From Clostridia bacterium (GTDB lineage Bacteria; Bacillota; Clostridia; Christensenellales; Borkfalkiaceae): 64,000 nucleotides of DNA. This document shows positions 31,890-40,753 of this stretch, piece by piece. Numbering within the stretch: position 1 is the first letter of the stretch; every line of letters starts with the position of its first letter. The position numbers were made by a program, and so were the translations under genes. The notes below the pieces were generated by a model that made no database searches, was not told the origin of the DNA, and was given only the letters and a program-made list of their open reading frames with translations. The stretch covers positions 39,035-103,034 of the forward strand of contig JAFUJR010000037.1 in assembly GCA_017468085.1 (NCBI GenBank), read 5' to 3'.

Positions 31890-34553
31890 ATGACGGACGG
31901 AAAAAAGAAAACGACGACGAAAACAGAGCCTGCGGTGGGTGCCGTGGGCTCTGTTTCTTTGGAAGAAAGGAAAATTTTGGAGTTGGTGAAGGGCGTGCGC
32001 GCGGCGCAGGCAGAGTTTGCGACTTACACGCAAGCGCAGGTGGACGAAATTTTCCGCGCGGCGGCGACGGCGGCGAACGGGGCGCGGATAGACTTAGCGC
32101 AAATGGCGGTGGAAGAAACGGGCATGGGCGTATTCGAGGACAAGGTCATCAAAAATCATTACGCCGCCGAATATATTTTTAACCGCTATAAGGGGGAGCG
32201 GACTTGCGGAGAGCTTTCTCGCGACGAGGCGGGCGGTTACGTGCGGATCGCAGAACCTATCGGCGTGGCGGCGGCGATCATCCCGACCACCAACCCGACC
32301 TCTACCGCTATTTTTAAGTGCTTAATTTGTTTAAAAACGAGGAACGGGCTGATTTTATCTCCGCACCCGCGTGCGAAAAAATGTACTATCGAGGCGGCGA
32401 AAACCGTCTTGAACGCGGCGGTGGCGGCGGGCGCGCCCAAGGGCATTATCGCTTGGGTGGACGAGCCTTCCGTGGCGGCTTCGGCGGCGGTAATGCGTGC
32501 GTGCGATTTGATTTTGGCGACGGGTGGACCGCAAATGGTGAAAGCCGCGTATTCTTCGGGTAAACCCGCCGTCGGGGTAGGGGCAGGGAATACGCCTGCG
32601 CTGATTGATGAGAGCGCGGATATCCGTTTGGCGGTTTCGTCTATTATCCACTCCAAAACCTTTGACAACGGCGTGATTTGCGCGTCTGAGCAGGCGGTGA
32701 TCGCACCCGCCTCTATCTACGGGCAGGTGAAAGCGGAAATGGCGGCGCAGGGCTGTCGGTTTTTAACGAAAGCGGAAGCGGATAAATTGCGGAAACTCAC
32801 CTTCCCCGAGGGTAAGCTGAACGCGCAAATCGTAGGGCAGTCCGCAACCAAGATTTTAGAGCTTTGCGGCATACAGGTACGAGGTGAATGCAAGGTTTTG
32901 GCGGTGGAGGTAACGGATACGAGTGCGAAAGAACCCTTTTCGGGGGAGAAACTTTCGCCTATCCTTGCCGTATATAAAGCCGAGGATTTTGCGGACGGCG
33001 TGAACAAAGCGGACGCGCTTGTGCAGGGCGGCGGCTTAGGGCATACGGCGGCGATTTATATCGACGAGCGGAGGGGCGGAGAGCGGCTTACCGCGTTCTG
33101 TGAAAAGATGAAAGCCTGCCGTATTTTGGTGAATACGCCCGCGGCGCAGGGCGGTATCGGGGATTTATATAATTTCCGTTTAACGCCGTCGTTGACCCTC
33201 GGTTGTGGGTCTTGGGGCGGAAATTCCGTCTGTGAAAACGTGGGGATAGACGCCCTTTTGAACGTAAAAACGGTGGCGAGCCGTCGGGAGAATACTCTTT
33301 GGTTCCGCGCACCGCAGAAGGTATATTTCAAGCGCGGCTGTCTTAACACGGCGCTTGAGGAGCTGGGCGAGCGGGAATATAAAAGAAAGCGCGCGTTTGT
33401 CGTAACGGACGGCTTTTTGTATAAGAGCGGCGTTTGCAAACAAGTAACGGATATTTTGGACGGGCTTGGGATTTTGCATACGGAATTTTTTGAGGTTACG
33501 CCCGACCCGACCTTGGCTTGCGCGAAAGAGGGGGCGCGGCGTATGCAGGATTTTGCGCCCGACGTTATCGTGGCGGTGGGCGGCGGTTCGCCGATGGACG
33601 CGGCGAAAATCATGTGGGTGCTGTACGAGCACCCCGAGGCGGCGTTTGAGGATTTGGCGATGCGGTTTATGGACATTCGTAAGCGTGTGTACGGCTTCCC
33701 CGAAATGGGGAAAAAGGCGATGTTCGTCGCCGTGCCGACGACGGCGGGGACGGGGAGCGAGGTTACGCCCTTTGCCGTTATCACCGACGAGCGGACGGGG
33801 GAGAAGTATCCGCTTGCCGATTACGCGTTGATGCCGACGATGGCAATCTGCGACCCCGATTTGATGACGGATATTCCCCCGAAATTGACCGCGAACGCCG
33901 GGTTCGACGCCCTTTCGCACGCGATAGAGGCGGTGGGCTCGTTGCTGGCGTCCGATTTTACAAACGGGCTTGCATATGAGGCGATTTCCTTGCTCATCGC
34001 GTACCTGCCCCCTGCATTTTTGCACGGAAGCGCGGATTTGACGGCTCGTGAGAAGGTGGCGAACGCCGCAACGATGGCGGGCATGGCGTTTGCAAACGCG
34101 TTTTTGGGCATTTGCCATTCCATGGCGCATAAATTGGGGGCGCGTTGGCATTTGCCGCACGGTATGGCGAACGCTCTGCTCTTAATCGAGGTCATGCGGT
34201 TTAACGCAGAGCCCGTGCCGACGAAGATGGGCACGTTTCCGCAATACGCCTACCCCGATTGCTTGGCAAGGTATGCCAAGGTGGCGCGGTACGTGGGTGT
34301 GAAAGGGGATACGGACGAGGCGCTTTTTGAGGGCTTGATTGCGAAATTGGAAGAAGTGAAGGAGGTTTTGCAGTTGCCGAAAAGCATCAAAGAGGCGTTG
34401 GGGGATAGCGTAACGGAAGCGGAATTTTTGGAGTCCTTGCCGAAGATGAGCCGCGACGCGTTCGACGACCAATGTACGGGCGCAAACCCGAGATATCCGC
34501 TCGTGGCAGAGATAGAGGAGCTGTATAAGCGTGCGTATTATGGAAAGGCGTAG
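31890..34553 (+). CDS. adhE: Bifunctional aldehyde-alcohol dehydrogenase AdhE
   Basis: An 887-residue fusion. Residues 1-450 form a CoA-acylating aldehyde dehydrogenase (NFDNGVICASEQ-like segment FDNGVICASEQAVI holds the catalytic Cys); residues 470-887 form an iron-dependent alcohol dehydrogenase with VPTTAGTGSEVTPFAVITD, the metal-binding DALSHAIEA and HSMAHKLGARWHLPHG. It converts acetyl-CoA to ethanol with two NADH and recycles NAD+ in fermentation. Members assemble into spiral filaments (spirosomes). AAAGGAGAGAAGT lies before the ATG. It ends in TAG, a rare stop in this window. Rex upstream is the likely regulator. Confidence 0.94.
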   Translation: MTDGKKKTTTKTEPAVGAVGSVSLEERKILELVKGVRAAQAEFATYTQAQVDEIFRAAATAANGARIDLAQMAVEETGMGVFEDKVIKNHYAAEYIFNRYKGERTCGELSRDEAGGYVRIAEPIGVAAAIIPTTNPTSTAIFKCLICLKTRNGLILSPHPRAKKCTIEAAKTVLNAAVAAGAPKGIIAWVDEPSVAASAAVMRACDLILATGGPQMVKAAYSSGKPAVGVGAGNTPALIDESADIRLAVSSIIHSKTFDNGVICASEQAVIAPASIYGQVKAEMAAQGCRFLTKAEADKLRKLTFPEGKLNAQIVGQSATKILELCGIQVRGECKVLAVEVTDTSAKEPFSGEKLSPILAVYKAEDFADGVNKADALVQGGGLGHTAAIYIDERRGGERLTAFCEKMKACRILVNTPAAQGGIGDLYNFRLTPSLTLGCGSWGGNSVCENVGIDALLNVKTVASRRENTLWFRAPQKVYFKRGCLNTALEELGEREYKRKRAFVVTDGFLYKSGVCKQVTDILDGLGILHTEFFEVTPDPTLACAKEGARRMQDFAPDVIVAVGGGSPMDAAKIMWVLYEHPEAAFEDLAMRFMDIRKRVYGFPEMGKKAMFVAVPTTAGTGSEVTPFAVITDERTGEKYPLADYALMPTMAICDPDLMTDIPPKLTANAGFDALSHAIEAVGSLLASDFTNGLAYEAISLLIAYLPPAFLHGSADLTAREKVANAATMAGMAFANAFLGICHSMAHKLGARWHLPHGMANALLLIEVMRFNAEPVPTKMGTFPQYAYPDCLARYAKVARYVGVKGDTDEALFEGLIAKLEEVKEVLQLPKSIKEALGDSVTEAEFLESLPKMSRDAFDDQCTGANPRYPLVAEIEELYKRAYYGKA

Positions 34554-34559
34554 CTTTTC

Positions 34560-34660
34560 CAAATGCGAAATGCGGAGTGCTAAATGCGGAATTGTGCCTT
34601 GGATTTATATGAGATACGCTCCGTTCGGGCTATGCCCTCAGTCGGTATGACAGTGGGTTG
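34560..34660. repeat. Dispersed repeat after adhE
   Basis: AAATGCGAAATGCGGAGTGC-like strings followed by GAGATACGCTCCG...GTCGGTATGACA. The second part repeats the unit at 28.42-28.46 kb. Confidence 0.55.
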
Positions 34661-34737
34661 GAAAAAAAGTGAACTTCTTATTTCACGGAATATGTTTAAT
34701 GAAAAATTCGTGTGTGCATACGCGCACGCGAATTTTT

Positions 34738-34842
34738 TTGAGTTATATTTGCCTGACGGCAAGTGAGATTTGCGTTGCAAGTGATATTCGCTTGCGGCGA
34801 GTTATATTTGCCTGACGGCAAGTGAGATTTGCGTTGCAAGTG
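34738..34842. repeat. Array of small palindromes (TTGCCTGACGGCAA / TTGCGTTGCAA)
   Basis: Alternating short hairpins TTGCCTGACGGCAA, TTGCGTTGCAA and TCGCTTGCGGCGA joined by AGTGAGAT or AGTTATAT. The same units form the array at 39.18-39.34 kb. No coding capacity. Confidence 0.75.
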
Positions 34843-35060
34843 GTAAGACTAAGTCAAGGCTTAGCCAGAAAGAAAAGCTGGTGAAAACCACTTGCCAATA
34901 CAGTCCGCACAGTGACGCAAAGAACGGGCGGCAGGTGGTAAGACTAAGTCAAGGCTTAGCCAGAAAGAAAAGCTGGTGAAAACCACTTGCCCATACAGTC
35001 CGCACAGTGACGCAAAGAACGGACGGCAGGTGGTAAGACTAAGTCAAGGCTTAGCCTTGT
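34841..35060 (-). repeat. Hairpin repeat, copies B1-B3 (95-bp tandem units)
   Basis: AAGTCAAGGCTTAGCC occurs at 34851, 34946 and 35041, exactly 95 bases apart. Read on the minus strand each unit matches copy A at 14 kb: TTGAC..AGT.TTACC.CCTGCCG.CCGTTCTT and so on. The central stem is GTCCG with CGGGC in the first unit and GTCCG with CGGAC (34998-35002 with 35020-35024) in the second. Confidence 0.75.
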
Positions 35061-35081
35061 TGCCGTTTTATCTATAAAAAA

Positions 35082-35171
35082 AATAATACAGATAATACAA
35101 AAATTTTTTAAAAGTACTTGACAAGGATAAGTATTCGTGTTATACTGCATATAAATAATACAGATAATACA
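35082..35171 (+). promoter_or_regulatory. Promoter flanked by an exact 18-bp direct repeat
   Basis: TTGACA (35118-35123), 17 bases, TATACT (35141-35146). AATAATACAGATAATACA occurs at 35082-35099 and again at 35154-35171, the second over the expected transcription start. This is the only good promoter before the gntR-ABC operon, so the repeats are candidate operators for its GntR repressor. Confidence 0.6.
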
Positions 35172-35368
35172 CAAACTTGAAGTTTGACACAGTCTTACTA
35201 CTTGCCGTACGTTCCTTTACTGGACGTACTGATTGTAGGGGGCTTGGCGGTTTCATATATGTTTTTTTAAGTTTTCATAATTGAAAACTTGAAGTTTGAC
35301 ACAGTCTTACTACTTGCCGCACGCTCCTTTACTGGACGTACTGATTGTAGGGGCTTGGCGGTTTGTTA
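35172..35368 (+). repeat. Hairpin repeat, copies C1-C2
   Basis: Two units starting ACTTGAAGTTTGACACAGTC at about 35173 and 35288. The stem is GTACGTTCC (35207-35215) with GGACGTAC (35222-35229) in the first and GCACGCTCC with GGACGTAC in the second. They lie in what should be the untranslated leader of the gntR operon. Confidence 0.7.
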
Positions 35369-35447
35369 TAAGGTTTTCTTTCCCGTCAGGTGGAGGCAGG
35401 GTAAGGTAAGAGTGAAAAGTGAATAAGTAATAAAGGAGGAGCGATGG

Positions 35448-35801
35448 ATGGGCTTTGGAAAGGCGAACGTTTATGAAAATATCGTAAACGAAATCAAAAG
35501 ATTGATAGAGCTCGGCGTGCTGAAGCAGGGCGAAAAGCTGCCGTCCGTGCGTTTATATGCGGTGGAGCACCGCGTGAACCCCAATACCGTGGCGAAAGCC
35601 TACACGGCGTTGGAAGCGGACGGGTATTTGCGCGTACAGCCAAAGCAGGGCGCGTTCGTGTGCTACGGCGAGGGCATACAAACGCAAACGGAAGGGCAAG
35701 ACGAGCTTGAAAGACAGATTTCCGTTTGGAAACAAGCGGGGATAGCGAAGGAAAAAATAGAATGCGTACTCACGCGGGTATACGGAGGTGATAGAGTATG
35801 A
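35448..35801 (+). CDS. YtrA-type GntR family repressor
   Basis: A 117-residue regulator with an N-terminal GntR winged helix (NVYENIVNEIKRLIELGVLKQGEKLPSVR, then NPNTVAKAYTALEADGYL, landmarks only) and a short C-terminal helical part of about 35 residues. Short tails of this kind define the YtrA subfamily, which controls ABC transporter genes next to it. AAAGGAGGAGCGATGG precedes the ATG; another ATG four bases earlier is out of frame. The stop overlaps the ATPase start as ATGA. The 18-bp repeats around the promoter at 35.1 kb are its likely operators. Confidence 0.85.
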   Translation: MGFGKANVYENIVNEIKRLIELGVLKQGEKLPSVRLYAVEHRVNPNTVAKAYTALEADGYLRVQPKQGAFVCYGEGIQTQTEGQDELERQISVWKQAGIAKEKIECVLTRVYGGDRV

Positions 35802-36676
35802 TCGAAATTAAAAATTTACGAAAAAGCTACGACGGCAAAACGGACGTTTTAGAGGAAATGACGGTTACCATTCCCGATTCGTCGGTGTTTGGTTTGGTGG
35901 GTATCAACGGCTCGGGTAAGTCTACTCTGCTCCGTTTGATTTCAGGCGTTATGCGCGCCGACCACGGACAAATCCTTATCGACGGCGAGGACGTGTACGA
36001 GAACGAGAAAATCAAAAAGCAGATATTTTTCCTGCCTGACGACCCTTATTATACCGCGAACGTGTGCGCGAACGAGCTTGCCGATTTATACCGCGCGACG
36101 CACGATTTCAGCGAGGAAATTTTCCGTGAATATTTAGAGCGTTTCCGTTTGGACGCGAAAAAGCCTATCCGCAACTTTTCCAAGGGTATGAAGCGGCAGG
36201 TGTTCGTTTCGCTTGCGCTCGCCGTACAGCCCAAATACCTTTTGCTTGACGAGGCGTTTGACGGGCTCGATCCCTTGGCGCGTTTGAGCTTGAAGCGTTC
36301 GCTTGCGCGTATGGTGGAGGAAAAGAACGGAACGGTTATTATTTCCAGCCACTCCTTGCGCGAGTTGGAGGATTTTTGCGACAGCTACGGCATTATCGAC
36401 CACGGCAAGATGACCTGCTCGGGCGATTTGGAAGGGGATATGCAAAAGGTATATAAATTCCAAGCGGCGTTTGACAGAGAAGTGGCGAGAGAGGAGCTTT
36501 TGTTCTGTATGTCCGTCGTGCAGACGGGCAGAGTCGTGCAAATGACGGCGCGCGGCGATAAGGAAGAAATTTTGCAAAAAATCCAAGCGCTTCACCCGTT
36601 GTTCGTGGAAGAAATTCCGATGGACTTTGAAGAAATGTTCATTGGCGAAGTGCAGGCGAGGGGGTATATGAAATGA
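35798..36676 (+). CDS. ABC transporter ATP-binding protein
   Basis: A 292-residue ATPase with Walker A GINGSGKST (about residue 37), signature-like NFSKGMKRQVFVSLAL, Walker B YLLLDEAFDGLD and switch His in ISSHSLRELED. It is of the YtrB/BcrA class that works with a separate membrane subunit. The C-terminal 80 residues are a regulatory extension. GGAGGTG lies before the ATG, which overlaps the stop of the repressor gene. Co-expression with repressor and permease is clear from both overlaps. Likely an exporter or cell-envelope stress transporter; the substrate is unknown. Confidence 0.87.
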   Translation: MIEIKNLRKSYDGKTDVLEEMTVTIPDSSVFGLVGINGSGKSTLLRLISGVMRADHGQILIDGEDVYENEKIKKQIFFLPDDPYYTANVCANELADLYRATHDFSEEIFREYLERFRLDAKKPIRNFSKGMKRQVFVSLALAVQPKYLLLDEAFDGLDPLARLSLKRSLARMVEEKNGTVIISSHSLRELEDFCDSYGIIDHGKMTCSGDLEGDMQKVYKFQAAFDREVAREELLFCMSVVQTGRVVQMTARGDKEEILQKIQALHPLFVEEIPMDFEEMFIGEVQARGYMK

Positions 36677-37764
36677 AAAAATATTTCCTTTTTGAGTTGA
36701 AAAAAGCGCGTTGGCAGCTGATAATCATTACCGCTATTTTTACCATCCTTTTCGGAACGATTGCGGCGGTGATGCAGACGCAGACGAAAATAGAAAGCTA
36801 CGACGGGACGGTAACCGTGATAACGAACTCGCCCCTCGTTTCCTTGATTGCAGGGGCGATGAGTCTGATGTGTTTCGTTGCGCCCGTGCTGGTATATCAG
36901 TTTAAGATGAATAAGCGGAACGTGGACTGTTACTACGCGTTGCCCTTGAAAAAGCGGAAGCTGTATTTTGTGAAAACGTTGATAGGATTGCTGCTCGTAC
37001 TTATCCCCTTTACGGTGGCGTATTGGGCAACCTTCCTTATCTTTTTAATAAAGCCGGGCAATCCCTATAATATGGGTTGGTTTGTGCCTGCTTATTTCGG
37101 GTTGGTTTTCTTTGCCGTATGTCTGTATGGGTATAACGCGTTTGCGTTTACGCGCGGTAACTCCGTGGTGGACGGCGTTGCGTTGATGATGGGCTATCAA
37201 GCGGTGATGATTTTAATCGTGCTCGTGCCCTGGATGTGGAGCCGAGGAGAGCTGTTCTCTTGGCGGTATTTATTGGACTTTGTGCCCGAGTGGGGACAGT
37301 CGTTCTTTACCTTACATATGGAAACGAAGATTATCGGGTCGACGGTGTTAAACGAGCTTGGGACTTTAGATTTGGGCTTCGATATGAACGTCATGACCTT
37401 TTTGATGCCTGCGCTTCGCGGGGCGGCGGGGTACGGCTTGCTGTTCTATCTTTTAAAATACGACAAGGCGGAGGATTCGCAACAAATCAGCGATTCTTGG
37501 TTTGCTTACAAAACGCTTATCCCCATTTTTGCGGCGACGATTATCGGCTTGATTGAGGGTATGATTTTAGAGCTTTCCCTTTCCGTTGCACTTGTGGTGT
37601 TCGTTATGTTTGCAATTGCGGTGTTCGTGCTGTGCATCGTATGGCGCAGGAAGTTTGCGTTTGGTAAGACGGGCTGGATCGTGTACGGCATCGCTTTGGG
37701 CGCGGCGGTAGTGATTGCCATTATCACTTGGCTGGTGTTTAAGAATTGGAGTGCTGTATATTAA
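36673..37764 (+). CDS. ABC transporter permease
   Basis: A 363-residue membrane protein with about eight to ten hydrophobic segments. The first helix starts at about residue 15 (WQLIIITAIFTILFGTIAAVM), followed by a short outer loop and paired helices. The pattern of a short N-terminal helix, YYALPLKKRKLYFVK, is common in permeases of YtrC/ABC-2 type. It overlaps the ATPase gene as ATGA, so it is the partner subunit. It ends the operon; 20 bases later GAAAAACGCTCC with GGGTGTTT forms a weak hairpin before the next gene. Confidence 0.8.
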   Translation: MKKYFLFELKKARWQLIIITAIFTILFGTIAAVMQTQTKIESYDGTVTVITNSPLVSLIAGAMSLMCFVAPVLVYQFKMNKRNVDCYYALPLKKRKLYFVKTLIGLLLVLIPFTVAYWATFLIFLIKPGNPYNMGWFVPAYFGLVFFAVCLYGYNAFAFTRGNSVVDGVALMMGYQAVMILIVLVPWMWSRGELFSWRYLLDFVPEWGQSFFTLHMETKIIGSTVLNELGTLDLGFDMNVMTFLMPALRGAAGYGLLFYLLKYDKAEDSQQISDSWFAYKTLIPIFAATIIGLIEGMILELSLSVALVVFVMFAIAVFVLCIVWRRKFAFGKTGWIVYGIALGAAVVIAIITWLVFKNWSAVY

Positions 37765-37802
37765 GATAGAAAAACGCTCCTTGCGGGTGTTTGGGAGAAA
37801 GT

Positions 37803-39146
37803 ATGACGAAATTGACGAGAAATTTTATGCGGATAGGCTTGCTTTTTTCGCTGTGTTTTAGCGTCTTGTTCGGTGCGTGTAAGTGTAGCGTGGTGGTTGG
37901 TTTTGAGCCTAACGGCACGTTCTACGTGCGCGAGGTGAATATCGACGAAGAGGGAAACGAGTATAGCGGAAGCAGTTATTACAAGACGTATAAAAAAGAG
38001 CATTTATACGATTTTTCGCACTTCACCTTTGATAGTGAGGAAAAGACGGTTGTCGTTTGTAAATCCTACGACGACACGCAAGTGATAGGCGGTATGTTTG
38101 AATATACGGCAGGAAAAAGCGTAACGAGCTTTATGGATGAGAGCTATAGGGAATATACGCCGTCCAAGTTGACGGTAACCTTGGAAAACGGCGACGTTTT
38201 CGAGGGGGAAACGGAACACGGTGGAATGTGGAAAAGTGAACGGTATATTACGCTTTCGGGGGCGGGCATTTCCTTCCGTCTTGAATCGGGTGAGGATTGG
38301 GAAGGATATTTTGCGGAGCTTTACGAAACTACACCGAGGAAAATGGGCGAGCTTTTATTCGGCACGGTTATTGTAAATGATATGAATGCCTACGAGGACA
38401 ATCGATATCCGCAGGCGTTCCGTGATTTTTATCAAGGCTTCGTGGATAGAGAGCGGTTGTTTATCTATCCCGACGGGGAATACAACGCTAACTATTACAA
38501 CGTGATATTGTATGTCAAAGATGCGCGCGGGTTGCCGAGCTTTCGCTTCCGTTTTGTCGTAGAGGGGAAGTCTTATTATATTAACTTAACCTACCTTCCT
38601 AAAGACTGGGAGGAACTTGACGAGGATTGGGTGGATAAGTACAAAGATGGGAGGCAGGTATGGAACGAAGCGCATACAACGGTAAGTTTTGTTACGGAAT
38701 ACCAAGACCCGAATTTTGCGTACAGTGAAAACTTGCTTGTTGAAATTGTGCACAATAGCGGTGATGAGTCGATTGCGGAAGCGTTTGTTCGTGATTTAAA
38801 ATTTTCGACGATAGCGGGTGAAAATACCGTAGAAGATTGCTTGACCGCGGACGAAATAATCGCGTTAGATAAACAATACGAGAATTTAAAAGAAACGGAC
38901 GGTCAATACAACGGCGAAAAAATCGACGGGTACGAGATTTTGGACGATATTATTTATTTCGAGCAAACGCAAGTAGGAAACGAAACGGTGCGGATTTATC
39001 GCTTGCTTGCGGATAATCGCGTGATTGCTGAGGAAAGTGTATTTGGCTTGGGACGGTTTTATCATCAAGGAAAGTTTTATACCTTTAACGGCTATCGCGA
39101 GATTTCACTTTTGTATCTGCATTTCTATACGTCGGAAAATGAATAG
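37803..39146 (+). CDS. Putative lipoprotein of unknown function
   Basis: A 447-residue protein with an N-terminal lipid-attachment signal: basic start, hydrophobic stretch and lipobox LFGAC at about residue 24. The mature part is acidic and beta-rich with many Tyr and Glu residues and no domain I recognise. GGGAGAAAGT lies before the ATG at 37803. The gene begins 38 bases after the permease gene and may be read through from it. A perfect terminator follows. A second unrelated-looking lipoprotein of similar type is at 44.6-45.6 kb. Confidence 0.75.
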   Translation: MTKLTRNFMRIGLLFSLCFSVLFGACKCSVVVGFEPNGTFYVREVNIDEEGNEYSGSSYYKTYKKEHLYDFSHFTFDSEEKTVVVCKSYDDTQVIGGMFEYTAGKSVTSFMDESYREYTPSKLTVTLENGDVFEGETEHGGMWKSERYITLSGAGISFRLESGEDWEGYFAELYETTPRKMGELLFGTVIVNDMNAYEDNRYPQAFRDFYQGFVDRERLFIYPDGEYNANYYNVILYVKDARGLPSFRFRFVVEGKSYYINLTYLPKDWEELDEDWVDKYKDGRQVWNEAHTTVSFVTEYQDPNFAYSENLLVEIVHNSGDESIAEAFVRDLKFSTIAGENTVEDCLTADEIIALDKQYENLKETDGQYNGEKIDGYEILDDIIYFEQTQVGNETVRIYRLLADNRVIAEESVFGLGRFYHQGKFYTFNGYREISLLYLHFYTSENE

Positions 39147-39149
39147 GTA

Positions 39150-39178
39150 AAAAACGCTCCGAAAGGGGCGTTTTTTAA
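39150..39178 (+). terminator. Intrinsic terminator after lipoprotein gene
   Basis: AAAAAACGCTCC-GAAA-GGGGCGTTTTTT, an 11-bp stem with one G-U pair and a T-run. Confidence 0.85.
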
Positions 39179-39343
39179 GTGGTATTTGCGTTGCAAGTGA
39201 GATTTGCCTGACGGCAAGTTATATTTGCGTTGCAAGTGAGATTTGCCTGACGGCAAGTTATATTTGCGTTGCAAGTGAGATTTGCCTGACGGCAAGTGGT
39301 ATTTGCATTGCAAGTGGTATTTGCGTTGCAAGTGAGATGTTTT
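39178..39343. repeat. Array of small palindromes, 39-bp period
   Basis: Three nearly identical 39-bp units made of TTGCGTTGCAA and TTGCCTGACGGCAA hairpins joined by AGTGAGAT or AGTTATAT, plus partial units. Same family as at 34.74-34.84 kb. It is not a CRISPR array: there are no unique spacers. Confidence 0.8.
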
Positions 39344-39360
39344 AACGTGGGTGAAATATA

Positions 39361-39389
39361 TTGACAAACGGGCGCGCGGGTGCTATACT
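39361..39389 (+). promoter_or_regulatory. Promoter of tilS, probably leaderless
   Basis: TTGACA (39361-39366), 17 bases, TATACT (39384-39389). The tilS ATG is at 39396, only six bases after the -10 box, so the first transcribed base should be at or next to the A of ATG. Confidence 0.75.
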
Positions 39390-39395
39390 AAAAGT

Positions 39396-40721
39396 ATGGA
39401 TTTACAAAATTTCGCAGAAAAAAGAATATGCGTGGCAATTAGCGGCGGCGTGGATTCCGTCGTGCTTTTGCACTATTTAAAATCGCAGGCGACGGCTTGC
39501 GGTTTTAACCTGCTTGCGGCGCATTGCGAGCACGGTATTCGCGGCGAAAACAGCCTTGCGGATATGCGGTTCGTGCAAGATTTTTGCGAGGAATTGGGCG
39601 TGCCTTTGGTTGTGTTCCGTGCCGATTGTCCCGCGCTTGCCAAGGCGAAAAAGTGCAGCCTTGAAACGGCGGCGCGAGAGTTTAGGCGGGAGTGCTTTGC
39701 CTCTCTTATCACGGACGGGAAAGCCGATTTCGTTGCGACGGCGCACCACCTTTTGGACGAGGCGGAAACCGTTTTGTTTCGATTAGCGCGCGGCTGTTCT
39801 TTGACGGGCGCAAAAGGTATGGGGGAGCAGGACGGCTGTATCATTCGCCCTCTGCTTGGCTGGTCGAAAGAGGAAATTTTGGCGTATGCCGAAAAAAACG
39901 GACTTGCTTACCGCGTGGACGAGAGCAATTTAGAAAGGGAATTTACGCGCAACAAATTGCGTTTGGAGGTATTGCCGAGGCTCAACGAAGCCGTTCCGGG
40001 CGCAAGCCGTAATTTGGCGGCGTTTGCCCGTCGGGCGGCGGAGGACGACGAGGTTTTATACGATTTGGCAAAAGGAATGCTTTTGCCGTTGCCCGAAATT
40101 ATAGGCGAGGGATTTTTAATTGCGTTTAGTAAAAAAGCTCCGCTGTTTAACAGGGCTTGTTTGCTTGCTTTAAAGGAGTTGGGGGTAGAGAAGGACTACA
40201 CCTCTGCCCACCTGAACGCGATATTTGCTTTGCAAAATTCCGAGAAGGGCGCAAAAATCGATTTACCGCGCGGCATTGAGGCGGAGCAAGGAAAACTTGG
40301 TATGTTTATACGGCGCAAGCGCGAGAAAATTTCCGTGCAAAAGCCCCAGCCGAAAACCTTTGATTTTTTGGGATTTGACGGGGGCAGGTACGAGGTTATT
40401 TTGTCCAACGAGCCGATGGATTGCCCGGATTTGTGGGGGCAGGTATTGCGCGCGGATGGGGATAAGCTGGACGGCGCGCAGTTCCGTTTCCGTCAAGACG
40501 GGGACGAAATCAAGCGGTTTGGCGGCGGCACGAAGAGTTTGAAAAAGTTTTTCAACGAGGAAAAAGTGCCCGTCGAGGAGCGGGAGTATATTCCGCTCAT
40601 TGCCAAAGGAAACGAGGTGCTCGTCGTTTGCGGCGTAGAGATTTCCGAGAAAGTAAAGGTATGCGAAAGCACCAAAAACACGGCGTATATTTATTTGAAG
40701 AAAATTCTGTCAAACGCTTGA
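39396..40721 (+). CDS. tilS: tRNA(Ile)-lysidine synthase
   Basis: A 441-residue TilS that puts lysidine on C34 of tRNA-Ile(CAU), making it read AUA and take isoleucine. The PP-loop AISGGVDSVVLLHYL is near residue 12, followed by AHCEHGIRG, the TAHHLLDEAETVLFRLARG motif and LRLEVLPRLNE; the C-terminal domain has LKKFFNEEKVPVEER and NEVLVVCGVEI. No ribosome site precedes the ATG, which fits leaderless translation; an in-frame ATG at 39351 lies upstream of the promoter. Two copies of GGGGGCAGGTA lie inside the gene (40380 and 40435). Confidence 0.92.
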   Translation: MDLQNFAEKRICVAISGGVDSVVLLHYLKSQATACGFNLLAAHCEHGIRGENSLADMRFVQDFCEELGVPLVVFRADCPALAKAKKCSLETAAREFRRECFASLITDGKADFVATAHHLLDEAETVLFRLARGCSLTGAKGMGEQDGCIIRPLLGWSKEEILAYAEKNGLAYRVDESNLEREFTRNKLRLEVLPRLNEAVPGASRNLAAFARRAAEDDEVLYDLAKGMLLPLPEIIGEGFLIAFSKKAPLFNRACLLALKELGVEKDYTSAHLNAIFALQNSEKGAKIDLPRGIEAEQGKLGMFIRRKREKISVQKPQPKTFDFLGFDGGRYEVILSNEPMDCPDLWGQVLRADGDKLDGAQFRFRQDGDEIKRFGGGTKSLKKFFNEEKVPVEEREYIPLIAKGNEVLVVCGVEISEKVKVCESTKNTAYIYLKKILSNA

Positions 40722-40746
40722 CAACGCTCGTTTTGGGTGCTATACT
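40718..40746 (+). promoter_or_regulatory. Promoter of the ABC exporter leader
   Basis: TTGACA (40718-40723), 17 bases, TATACT (40741-40746). The -35 box overlaps the tilS stop codon. A 225-base leader follows. Confidence 0.85.
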
Positions 40747-40753
40747 GTAAATA

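Noticed and set aside
39178-39343. Possible CRISPR array in the palindrome block
   Set aside because: Units are of two alternating hairpin types without unique spacers.
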